DNA of 64,000 bases from Oasisia sp. SBJ-2009 (taxonomy: Eukaryota > Annelida > Polychaeta > Sabellida > Siboglinidae). Position numbers and translations under genes: made by a program. This document shows, piece by piece, positions 1 through 10,547 of this stretch (position 1 is its first letter; each line of letters begins with the position of its first letter). The DNA lies in contig OZ024867.1 in the NCBI GenBank assembly GCA_964017155.1, positions 18,832,089 to 18,896,088 of the forward strand, in the 5' to 3' direction. Under the pieces are notes generated by a model. The model saw only the letters and a program-made list of their open reading frames with translations. It did no database searches and was not told the DNA's origin.

Positions 1-654
1 GCTCTCTTTTAACATATATATCGTCGTTATACAAGAAGAATTTTGTAACCAAGGAAATATCATGTGAATTATGTTGTTTTGTTTGGAATGATTAAACAGT
101 CGTTATTTCAACTAATGGACGCCGTTAGAAACTGTTGGTCGACTACTGTTGGTCGTCTAGTGACAGACGTCTATATTATAAACGTATACAGTGGTTAAAA
201 CAACTAGGACGTCTGCCAAATCTGTTACTCCTTTTAGCAATTCGGTAAGAAGCGGCGATCATGCGATGTTCTACTTTTAATCAAATTAATTACGTATAGG
301 CATCGAATACATTGTAAGAAAATTAACATACAACTTATTTTACTGATGTGCTTAATAGTACAGTCATTTGCTACATTAGTAAGCTATTAACCATGGCAGT
401 CACCTCATCGGCCAACTAAACTTGTCTACTATACTCATATTCTACGAAAGCATGTTATGAACTGAACCTATTCTTTGTTCAGCAATGTAAGCAACACAGC
501 CTACGTGGTTTTAGGCTTCGATAGTTGACATCATGTGATAAATTTACACTATTTAAAAAAATTGTAATGACGGCCAATGCTAGAGTTTGTTTCACGTGGA
601 TTTTCGTCCAACTGATCCTGGATAACAGCGACAGTTGTAGTGTGGGTGAAATGT
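1..654. other. Non-coding sequence upstream of the EGF-like exon
   Basis: I see no gene, RNA gene or clear repeat here. The sequence is AT-rich and unique-looking; short open frames have no recognisable domain. It probably represents intron or intergenic DNA upstream of the EGF-like exon at 772. Confidence 0.4.
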
Positions 655-681
655 CCGCACACACGCACGCACGCACACACA

Positions 682-732
<51 letters not shown>

Positions 733-746
733 CACAAACACACACA
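655..746. repeat. (CA)n microsatellite
   Basis: Almost pure CA/ACAC tract with a few GCAC and TACA interruptions, ending about 25 bases before the splice acceptor of the EGF-like exon. It lies where the polypyrimidine tract would start, so length changes could affect splicing of that exon. Confidence 0.9.
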
Positions 747-771
747 ATTGTCTTTGTTCTTGTCTTGTCAG

Positions 772-876
772 ATCCCTGCTACAATTCCCCCTGTCTCCAC
801 GGCGGAACGTGTTCCGTGAGCATTCTTTCTTACACCTGTAAATGTGCACCTGGCTGGAACGGATTCGAGTGTCAAT
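772..876 (+). CDS. EGF-like domain exon (partial gene)
   Basis: One exon encoding a single EGF-like repeat. The six cysteines are spaced as in the family (PCYNSPC, GGTC, TCKC, GWNGFEC), with the usual Gly-Gly-Thr turn and the aromatic/Gly near the last cysteine. It is preceded by a TTGTCTTGTCAG acceptor and followed by a GTACGT donor. The exon is 105 bases and begins and ends in phase 1, the classic symmetrical phase of shuffled EGF exons. EGF repeats act extracellularly in adhesion or receptor proteins. No neighbouring exon of this gene is recognisable within the window. Its end phase (1) does not match the start of the exon at 5224 by direct splicing (that exon supplies two bases of a split codon, so it does fit a one-base overhang), but a link to the NLR-type gene is biologically unexpected and I treat it as separate. 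Confidence 0.75.
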
Positions 877-1530
877 GTACGTACTATTTAGATTACTTTA
901 TCTTAGAATGGTGAGTTTAACTACTACGTTTCTTCGTAATTACCTGTCGCGTTTGCTGCCATTGGGCATCACTATAAAGAACGATTTGTGTTTGCTGCAT
1001 ATACAATGCCAATTTATTCGTAATATCAACAATGTAACGACGAAGAGTTAATACGCTATGAACTAGATGTGTATATTTTCGTGTTTAAAATATTAACAGT
1101 TTGTATACAAACAATGACATTGCCAAAATGTTGTCGAGTATGTACCGTTACAATTGCCGACTATCTGGCAGTGTGTAACTGCGTTTACAAGCAAATACCG
1201 TAAAACATTAAAAATATATATATATATATGTGTGTGTGTTTGTGTGTGTGTGCGCGCGCATTTTGCGTGCCTGCGCCCTTCCCGTTCGTAGGTGGGCCCT
1301 AATATTCCCTAATAAACTACAGCTGGGCCTGGCTCTGTTTACGGTAGATCAATAAGACACAAAATATCTTGTAATGGTAATATGGCAATCTAGATCGTGT
1401 ACGCCCGGCTGATTGTACCTTGAAAGACATACAGTGTTATGGTAAATGATAAGCATCCAAGTACAAGAAAAAGCCTATCGTACAATCAGCTGCTTGCATG
1501 TATACTGATACAATATATTGCATAATAGTG
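877..1530. other. Non-coding, with a short TA/TG microsatellite
   Basis: No coding signal recognised. A short (TA)n-(TG)n run lies at about 1214-1250. Bases 1261-1286 are a direct repeat of 2333-2358, where the truncated LINE on the minus strand ends. Confidence 0.4.
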
Positions 1531-1531
1531 T

Positions 1532-1675
1532 ATCGACAGAAACACATGCGTTAAGCGAATGTATACATTGACAGAGACCGTAAAGGGGGGAAAACAACCC
1601 CCCATCGACAGAAACACATGCGTTAAGCGAATGTATACATTGACAGAAACCGTAAAGGGGGGAAAACAATCCCCC
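1532..1675. repeat. 72-bp tandem duplication
   Basis: Two adjacent copies of a 72-base unit starting ATCGACAGAAACACATGCG at 1532 and 1604. They differ at only a few positions (for example GACAGAGACC against GACAGAAACC), so the duplication is recent. Each copy ends in a G6-AAAACAA-C6 block that could form a small hairpin. Confidence 0.85.
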
Positions 1676-2300
1676 CGTACTCTAACGAGTACCCGCACTA
1701 AAAACCCTGTATACTCCGCAGAACATCCAGCGGAAGAAAGGCAAATTGTCAAACCTCGTGTATATAACGAATGCAGGGAAAAGCGTCAAATAAGTAAAAA
1801 CTGTATACGGCCTATTCGTGAGTGATGGCGCACAAGCGTACACAAATAACAACGGTAAGGGATATAGAAACATCCAGGGCGATAACGACAAGCGTGTAAG
1901 ACGGAAGCGGTAGCTGAAAATAGGGGTAACTCAACCCCATCAAGCCACAACTTAACGAGGAACGCATTAAAGTGCAGACATATACAAATAGTCGCCGTAT
2001 GTGTAAACACAAGTGCACACGGAAGACACGAACACACAATGTAGCACCAAACATGTAAAACGGACACACTAGTCGAGGAACAGGGAGGCCGGGCGGGAAA
2101 TTTCGTTAAAACCAACAGAGGTACCCAAAATACCCTGTTGCATTGTCAACGAATACAGCGGAACTGCTCGTTCGAGGTCACCGGCCAGATGGCTGCGCCT
2201 CGGGCTCGGGCTCAGGCTCGGACTCGGCGACGGCCGACGGTGACCTTAGGAGTCCTACATTCGTATCGTATGCCTGGCTTCATTCAGGGCTGGCCTCAAA
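1676..2300. other. Unassigned sequence between tandem repeat and truncated LINE
   Basis: Several short open frames exist on both strands but none shows a recognisable domain. A GC-rich stretch at about 2190-2240 has a repeated GGCTCGG motif. It may be the remains of an older mobile element, but I cannot identify it. Confidence 0.3.
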
Positions 2301-2301
2301 A

Positions 2302-3891
2302 TTATATAGCATCCCTCTGGACACAATATCGTTTTTGCGTGCCTGCGCCCTTCCCGTTGAAGTGTTGTGCAAACTTGCTACAACCATCTTCAGTGGAGCA
2401 AAATTCTGGGTAGATGGCCTTCTGTTTAGCTCCCAAGGACCTGACAAGCCTGAACATCGACTTGTTGTCAGCTCCCTGCAGTGTGTCCTGATAGTGTTTG
2501 CACTTTGCCTTGGCTATGCAGGCCGTTGACGCATTTCGGGCCTCAACATAGAGCTGGCGGTGAACTTCGAGTTTGGTCGACCTCCAGCGATGCTCACACT
2601 GGCGCTTCTTCTCTCTAGCTTCTTTCACATCGTTGGTGTACCACGGACATGACCTAGCCCTTCGTCTCACTCTGTTCGTGATTGGGGCGTGTTTTTCAAG
2701 GACCGTCCGGAGGGCTGTGTCATAGTCTTTAACCATCTCTTGAGTGTTTTGAAGATGCCTTTGCAGCAGTTGTTGGCACTGGTAGGCAATGTCATCCGCG
2801 AAATGTTCGATTTGCGGCTGACGAAAGTCTCTGACAGGAACATTAACAGGGGGCATGGGCGGTCTGCGCATTTCTAGCACACAGTCAATGCAGTGGTGAT
2901 CAGCTATTGACATAGGCTTTACTGTAACTGATGCCACTGATTGGTCAACAGCCCGACTGATCACGAGGTCGAGGATGTGTCCGTGTATATGTGTCGGAGT
3001 TTTCACATGTTGAATTAAACCAAATGTGTCTAATAGATCAATTAGTTTGTCAGCCTTTGAAGGGTCATCGTAGTGAATATTAAAATCACCGACAACTACT
3101 GCTGGCACAACAGAGAGTGTAATGTCACTGAAAAACGTTTCAAGTTCATTTATGAAATCAGTGACTGTGCCCGAGTTCTTGGTTGACACAGGTGGATGGT
3201 ACACAACGTCAACATCGAAAGGGCGTACGTTGGTTCCCGTTAGGCGAGCACGCAGTAGTTCCATGTGTTTAAAACATGGCGATGCGAGTAGTTTGCATGA
3301 GTATGTTTCACGATGAAGTAGACCGACACCACCGCCTCTGCCGCGCTGCCTTGGCATATGGACGAAACTGTAGCCGTCAGGAGCAAGTTCAGTGATAATA
3401 GCTGAATCACCACCTCGCTTCAGCCACGTCTCGGTGATTGCAAGAATATCGATGTCGTCATCACGAACATATTCATTAATCAGCATCGTTTTGTTCCTGA
3501 CACTCTGCGCATTCATTAAAACAATACGTATCTGCTCTCCTGTCACTGCTGGTGGCACTGCTGTCGCTCCCACCGTTTGTGGCACTGCTGTCACTATTGT
3601 CTTCGCTGCTGTTATTGCTGATGGTGATGCCCCGACCGGTAGCGCGACACGGCTGACCGCACCCGTGTTATTGCAAGGCAACTTTGGAGATACAACAATC
3701 TTAGTAAACGGACGAATCGTGTCTGTTGGAATATGAATTAGATTCTTGATATCATGTCTGGTAAATGTCCCATTTCTGGTGTCAGTAGGCGTGGCTGATG
3801 TAGTTGGCCGCACTGAAAGACGCACATGTATGGGTCGTTGTTTGTGGGTGCCCCCCCGGCAACCGCGATGAGTGGGTCGACGGAGTGCCAC
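2302..3891 (-). CDS. APE-type LINE endonuclease ORF, C-terminally truncated
   Basis: An uninterrupted 529-residue frame. Residues 1-120 are a low-complexity, basic and Ala/Thr/Val-rich N-terminus. An apurinic-type endonuclease/exonuclease/phosphatase domain follows at about 120-340, with LMNAQSVRNK, the ITETWL catalytic Glu motif, RGGGVGLL, VVGDFNIHYD and the C-terminal SIADHHCIDC (S-x-H-x-x-(I/V)). After it comes the basic linker normally found between endonuclease and RT. This domain nicks target DNA to prime reverse transcription. The frame leaves the element after about residue 515 and ends in unrelated sequence, so RT is absent and the copy cannot be autonomous. The lack of any stop across the endonuclease is notable for a truncated copy. 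Confidence 0.85.
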   Translation of the reverse strand: MALRRPTHRGCRGGTHKQRPIHVRLSVRPTTSATPTDTRNGTFTRHDIKNLIHIPTDTIRPFTKIVVSPKLPCNNTGAVSRVALPVGASPSAITAAKTIVTAVPQTVGATAVPPAVTGEQIRIVLMNAQSVRNKTMLINEYVRDDDIDILAITETWLKRGGDSAIITELAPDGYSFVHMPRQRGRGGGVGLLHRETYSCKLLASPCFKHMELLRARLTGTNVRPFDVDVVYHPPVSTKNSGTVTDFINELETFFSDITLSVVPAVVVGDFNIHYDDPSKADKLIDLLDTFGLIQHVKTPTHIHGHILDLVISRAVDQSVASVTVKPMSIADHHCIDCVLEMRRPPMPPVNVPVRDFRQPQIEHFADDIAYQCQQLLQRHLQNTQEMVKDYDTALRTVLEKHAPITNRVRRRARSCPWYTNDVKEAREKKRQCEHRWRSTKLEVHRQLYVEARNASTACIAKAKCKHYQDTLQGADNKSMFRLVRSLGAKQKAIYPEFCSTEDGCSKFAQHFNGKGAGTQKRYCVQRDAI

Positions 3892-3945
3892 CCCCGCGTC
3901 ACAGGCAGATCTCCAGGCCGCATGGTTGAGACGGACATGTGTGGT
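2359..3945 (-). mobile_element. Non-LTR retrotransposon, endonuclease half only (RT missing)
   Basis: A minus-strand LINE segment. The 5' end is near 3945 and the recognisable element stops abruptly at about 2359, just where the reverse transcriptase domain should begin. LINE copies are normally truncated at the 5' end, so loss of the 3' half is atypical and points to a later deletion or recombination. A 26-base sequence at the broken end (2333-2358) is repeated exactly at 1261-1286. Family assignment is limited: APE-type endonuclease, CR1/L2/Rex-like group. Confidence 0.8.
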
Positions 3946-4203
3946 TAGCGTATTTAATATCCTTCATGCATCAGTGGGTTTACATAGATATAGCACCTCA
4001 ATCATCCATGTCTATAGTTAGTAAATTACTGAATTTAACTTGCTTGATCTGTGCGTTCATAAAGTGTGACAGTATCACACGATATACTCAATAGGCACTG
4101 TCAACACACTTGTATGTGTTTGTTTGACCTAGTTCTCGGATGGCTGTTGTCCCATTATATCGACAACATTACCAAGTAATGACATGGCGTACTGACATAG
4201 ATT

Positions 4204-4452
<249 letters not shown>

Positions 4453-5223
4453 TCATTCTGACTAAGCTGAATTTTTGATATTATCAAGGTTCAACGTTTA
4501 TAAAAGGAGTCGTGATATCGTGTATTCTTTCATTGGATGCAGCCAACTGAGACGGTGCAATAGACAGTTGCTTGTAGGCTGAAGCATAACCACTTTTCTC
4601 GTGCCAGTAGACATGACAACAAGGTTACAACTGCCAAGTTTCTGCAACCACTGTAAATCGGCCTACATCGCAGAACAGCTGCCCAAATTGCAGAGAACTC
4701 AATAGTAGTTTAAATAGCACATATACTAATATACAATTGTCATGAAACGTTATACTCGGATATGTTTTACTTCACGCTTCACTGGTTTGCATATCGTCCC
4801 ACTAAACATGTTAACAATTCATATCTATCATAATCTTTAATTCCACCCACTGGATACCTGACCGTAACAATAAATTGCCATGTCAATGAATCTGGTAGCA
4901 TCCACTAATTTTATCTAAAATTTAGGAACACTCATTGGTTAAATATAATTACACATGCATGCACAGTCGCCATACATTCATGCATGCACGCACACAATAA
5001 ATATATCAGGAATTTACTATGAATTTTTGTTATCATAATGCACATAATAATTCTGCACTCATTGTTTTCAGTAGAATGCAAAGCATTACTCATTTATTTT
5101 TGCAAAGAGAGATCGTAGTTTGTTTTTTCAGATATAATGTTTCACGTCAGTAGTACTGCTCTCCTGACTCAGAATGTTAACTTTGAGGCCTGAATTATAT
5201 AAAATATACTATATATTTTGCAG
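4453..5223. other. Upstream region or 5' intron of the NLR-type gene
   Basis: No domain-bearing exon recognised. The exon at 5224 begins inside a codon, so at least one upstream coding exon must exist; I could not locate it in this AT-rich stretch or further left. Confidence 0.35.
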
Positions 5224-5422
5224 GTGTTGATGCTGAGCCAATGGCAGCCTTGGCCAAAGTGATAGACAGGTTCCAGGAACCTCTATACATCAATTGGCTG
5301 AAGGCTGGCCAGGCATTGAATTGCACTGCTGAAGGCATCCGCGGTTTCTGCGAGCGTCACATTGAGGATTATCAAAAGGACGTGATTTCCCGACTGTCTT
5401 GCCAAACAGGCACATGTACCGG
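5224..5422 (+). CDS. NLR-type gene exon A: DZIP3-like HEPN domain, N-terminal part
   Basis: First recognisable exon of a multi-exon innate-immune-type gene. The acceptor is TATTTTGCAG and the donor is GG/GTAACT. It supplies two bases to a split codon, then 65 codons, and leaves two bases (phase 2). The peptide has the pattern of the DZIP3/hRUL138-like HEPN family: an aliphatic helix (LYINWLKAGQALNCTAEGI), then RGFCERHIEDY and the conserved cysteine pair near SCQTGTC. This family occurs in the ubiquitin ligase DZIP3 and, in many invertebrates, at the N-terminus of NACHT proteins. Phase joins exactly to the exon at 6936. The start codon lies in an upstream exon not found here. Confidence 0.85.
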
Positions 5423-6935
<1,513 letters not shown>

Positions 6936-7215
6936 AGGGACAGGTTTGTGCACAGATTGTGTAAAGCTTTGGAAAACAGAACTTATATACCAAATTCCTA
7001 CAAAGCCAAATGGTCACCGTACAAGTCCTTGTTGGAACAATGCAGAAGTGACGAAATGGGACACCAGTGCTTGGGAGGTCGCAAAGGTGTATATGACACA
7101 TGGTCAACAGCTTGTCACCAGTACTGCAGAAACAGATGTCGTTGGTCTGATGCAGTTAGTTCACACCTGCGGCTGGTTCAGCCGCTTTGTCAAAAATGTG
7201 AAGTCATTTGAGATC
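6936..7215 (+). CDS. NLR-type gene exon B: DZIP3-like HEPN domain, central part
   Basis: The acceptor is TTTCTTTAACAG and the donor is ATC/GTAAGT; 280 bases take one base to finish the split glycine codon and end in phase 0. The peptide carries family landmarks: CTDCVKLW (Cys-x-x-Cys), WNNAEVTKWDTSAWEVAKVYM (the W-N-x-D/S...WEVAK-YM segment typical of DZIP3-like HEPN), then a helix with D-V-V-G-L-M-Q-L and FVKNVKSFEI leading to the splice site. It forms the core helices of the HEPN bundle together with exons A and C. Confidence 0.88.
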
Positions 7216-7948
7216 GTAAGTATCCATGAAATGTTGCGACTGTCCTGTTAATGCCACATCTTGTGCAATATTCTTATTTATACATTTGTGTAAGAGCGAA
7301 GTGGTAAAAAGTGGAACACTGACAAGTGTGCTGTAAATATTGGAAGTGGGAATTTCCTTTCCTACAATATATTTTCTCTATAGTGATCCAGTATGACATG
7401 TTATCATTACAACCTCATATGTGTTTTGGTTAGAGGTAGGATAGTCTAGCTGTTATAATATTAATTTGCTGACAACTAAAAATATGCTCATATCCCAAAC
7501 TATAATTTACATTATTCTGTTCTGACAAATAGGTATGTTTCATGCACAATGATGCAAATATAAGTTAAGTTGTATTGTTGTAATGGGCACCTCGATATAA
7601 TGACAGTAACTGTGACCAAAATAGTGAATTAATTTGGCACAAACAATTGCAGGTATTGAATGAACAGTAACGGCAATCCAGTCAAAACGTCACGTATTTA
7701 AAAATAATTGCTATGATGTCAGTGTTTCCCCTAAGTAAAAGGATATGCGAGGTGGCAACTTTGAAATGGTCCATTCTGAAGGGTGTTTTAACATTCAGCT
7801 GTATTCACTGGGAAATAGAGAGGAAACAAATGCATAAGTAGAAAAACAGCGAGGTGGCCCAACTCGCTCATCACGTAGCAGGAGAAAAACCATGGAAGTG
7901 GATTACTTAACAAATAGAAGTATATTCTATGACTGTTGCTTTTTACAG

Positions 7949-8107
7949 GGGAAAGAGATCCGCAATAGTGTTTCACATTCAGTTAGTTTCAAGGTGACAG
8001 ACGATGTGCTGGACAAGTACATCAATGACATGATAACACTGTTGGAAGACCCAACGGAGCTCCTGCATGACGACCAAGCCCAGATCGCTGTCAAACAGCT
8101 TAGACAG
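7949..8107 (+). CDS. NLR-type gene exon C: HEPN catalytic RNxxxH segment
   Basis: The acceptor is TTGCTTTTTACAG and the donor is CAG/GTAAGT; 159 bases, phase 0 at both ends. The exon opens with GKEIRNSVSHS: the R-N-S-V-S-H run at 7961-7978 matches the RNxxxH motif that forms the active site of metal-independent HEPN ribonucleases. It continues with FKVTDDVLDKYINDMITLLEDP, which resembles the C-terminal helices of DZIP3-like HEPN domains. The inferred role is RNA cleavage or dimerisation when the NACHT engine is triggered. RNase activity is inference from the motif alone. Confidence 0.9.
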
Positions 8108-8714
8108 GTAAGTACATCTAATTGAATGAACTGGAGTAAAATAACACCCAAACATAAAATGCACTGCAAATGTAATTATAATGAACTGTATGTTTGTTCC
8201 TAATGCTGTGTGGACCGTGACACAACTGATCAAGGTAATACAAATCATTGTGTCTAACTGTTATTTTAGTCAACTAAATGGCTTACAAGTTTAACCAATA
8301 AGTTTATACGGTGAAGAGACAGTTTCTTCCCTGTATCATCAAAACAGAGTTACTTTGTAATTACTAATTAACTATATCTAGGCTAAATGATTTCAGAACC
8401 ACATGGTCCAACTTTCTTTTAATTATCTTACATAATATAATAATTGTAATGAACTGTGACGTCATTCCTAATACCACGTTGGCCGTGAGGAAACTTAACA
8501 CAAAGTCATTGCAGACTCATCATGTATTCGACTGGTGTTTTATTCCATGAAATGGATTATGAGTTAGTATAACTGCAATAGTATACATATGCATATGCTA
8601 TACTATGATTACATTCACAATATTTCCATTGCACTGACTCTGGAGGAAGTAAGACTGGACTGCTTGTTGAAAAAAAACGTTTTTTGCAATATGCGTTTAT
8701 TATTATACCAACTA

Positions 8715-9180
8715 GTACAGCAATATGTGTTACATAGGTGAAACAGGAAGAACATTTGTTACCAGACTTGAAGAACATAAAAAAGAAGTGGAAACAATAA
8801 CATCTAGACGTTTCACTCACGAGGCAAGGAAGTGTTCGACAAACGTCGAACACAAATCAGCCATAACCGCCCATGCGGACAGACACAACTGTGTGTTAGA
8901 CTGGGAGGGAGCGAAAGTGGTGGATAAAGAGACGAACAGGTGTGGGCGTTGGATAAAAAGAAGCCATCTAGATTAGGAAGGCGAAACCAACTATGAACAG
9001 AGACGAAGGGGGCTACATACTAAGTCACGTGTGGGACAGTCTGCTCGCCACGCCATCTAGCGAGCAGTGACCACTGAACATTCAGTTCCTGAAGAAGGCC
9101 GCCTATGGCGGTTGAAACGTTGAAGTGAGTAGAAATTATTAGTTGTGTAATCAGAAATTGTACTTGAATAGTACAGCTGG
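8715..9180 (+). mobile_element. Penelope-like element 3' fragment (GIY-YIG endonuclease)
   Basis: It lies in the intron between exons C and D. Bases 8725-8976 encode CYIGETGRTF, then the RLEEHKK and SAITAHADRHNCVLDWE segments. This is the GIY-YIG endonuclease core with the Penelope-specific H-A-x-x-x-H-x-x-x-W region. After an in-frame TAG the family's C-terminus continues in another frame at about 8970-9067 (KPTMNRDEGGY, LSHVWDSLL), so there is a frameshift near 8970. The downstream part (9085-9125) has the conserved CTGAAGA...GAAAC pattern found in these elements. The reverse transcriptase portion is absent, so this is a 5'-truncated copy. Confidence 0.85.
9089..9118 (+). ncRNA. Hammerhead-like ribozyme core remnant in Penelope-like 3' end
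   Basis: CTGAAGA (9089-9095) fits the hammerhead CUGANGA box. It is followed by a helix pairing CCGCC (9099-9103) with GGCGG (9107-9111), extended by G-U pairs, then GAAA (9114-9117). Penelope-like elements are known to carry hammerhead motifs in this location. I can see only one half of the motif clearly; the third stem and cleavage site are not established, so activity is doubtful. Confidence 0.45.
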
Positions 9181-9204
9181 TTGGTATCTTCTGTTTCACA
9201 ACAG

Positions 9205-9357
9205 GTAAAAGATCTTCTTCTAGAGACCAACGACACGACAGTCCTTCAAACTGAAAAGGACGCACGGGAGGCTAAGCTGGGTGAAATTGAACATGAAATG
9301 TGGAAGATGAAGATTGACAAGTTGAAAAATCAGGAACCAGATGTTGCTAAGGAGGAG
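9205..9357 (+). CDS. NLR-type gene exon D: charged helical linker
   Basis: The acceptor is TTTCACAACAG and the donor is GAG/GTATGT; 153 bases, phase 0 to 0, directly compatible with exon C. The 51 residues are highly charged (EKDAREAKLGEIEHEMWKM, KIDKLKNQEPDVAKEE) and predict a long helix or coiled coil. Such segments join the HEPN domain to the NACHT module. There is no catalytic motif. Confidence 0.75.
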
Positions 9358-9940
9358 GTATGTGCATTGTGTAAACTAAAAATATATGTTATACGTGACT
9401 GAATATAACTCATGATTACTATAATTACAGATGAAATGTGTATATATAATGCACTCTTTCCACTCATGAACCGACATACTCAGTTAATCTGCCACATTTC
9501 TCTGATATATTGAGGATAATCCGTTTCCAAACAAATTGTTGTTCCTAAAAGTAAGCTGAATATTGGAAATTGGAAAGCGTGCTTTCTCTGTGACTGCGAC
9601 AACCATTTGGAATCAACTCCATATTGCGATTAAATATTCTGAAACTAATCACACCTTTCGTAAGAAATTGAAAACATATTTGTTTGGAATTACCTTTTAA
9701 CCATAACATTTTGGCGGTTCCATACTCCAGTGAAGACTTTTGCCTGCCCCCGTGTATGACCGGATAAATTATTGTGTTTGTTGCTCCTCTGAGCTTGAAT
9801 ATTTTACGGATATTGGCACTATAGAAGTTTTACGATTATTATTATATTTTGCAGTATACTGCTGCAACATTGATCACACAATATCAGTTAATTGATCAGA
9901 AGCTTGAGACAACCAACCACTTCAGTGGTGACCAATTCAC

Positions 9941-10125
9941 TGATCAGCTGATCTTCTAACACCCGTTGTATCCATCCACAACCTTCGATCTGCTGATCTT
10001 TTAACACCCGTTGTATCCATCCACAACCTTCGATCTGCTGATCTTCTAACACCTATCGCACCCACCCACAACCTACGATCAGCTGATCTTCTAACAACCG
10101 TTGTATCCACCAACAACCTTCGATC
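9941..10125. repeat. 45-bp tandem repeat, about four copies
   Basis: Four head-to-tail copies of a 45-base unit built on GATCTGCTGATCTTCTAAC followed by CCGTTGTATCC and ACAACCTTC. The first three are nearly identical and the last is more diverged. It sits in the intron between exons D and E. Confidence 0.85.
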
Positions 10126-10547
10126 TGCTGAGCTGATTTTATATTAAATACAATAAGTATATGTGAACTTCTGGAAATGAATAAACTGTCTACTAGTGCT
10201 GGAGTACTTGTACTCGGACATAGTACTTTTTCAGTACTTGTATTTGTGTTATCAACATGACAAGCACTTTACAACGCTAGCTATGATTTTCGTAATAACA
10301 TTATCAAGTACATTAATTTGAAGTGGGTATTTCTGGAGCATAACCTATGAATTTAGGATATAAAATAATACTTATATCTAGCGAAATTGTTTGCCTCTAT
10401 GGTGTACTACATATCATATATATCCTCATTTATTAATTTATCCTAATATACAATTAATATTACATGTTTGTAAATTATTGATTATGACAACTGAACAAGT
10501 TCTTAGACTCCTATTTAAGTTAGTATGGTTGTAAGTGATAATTAACA

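Noticed and set aside
2143..2529. Plus-strand ORF with a Gly/Ser-rich start over the end of the truncated LINE
   Set aside because: It overlaps the clear minus-strand LINE protein and has no domain; shadow frame plus low-complexity GC-rich sequence.
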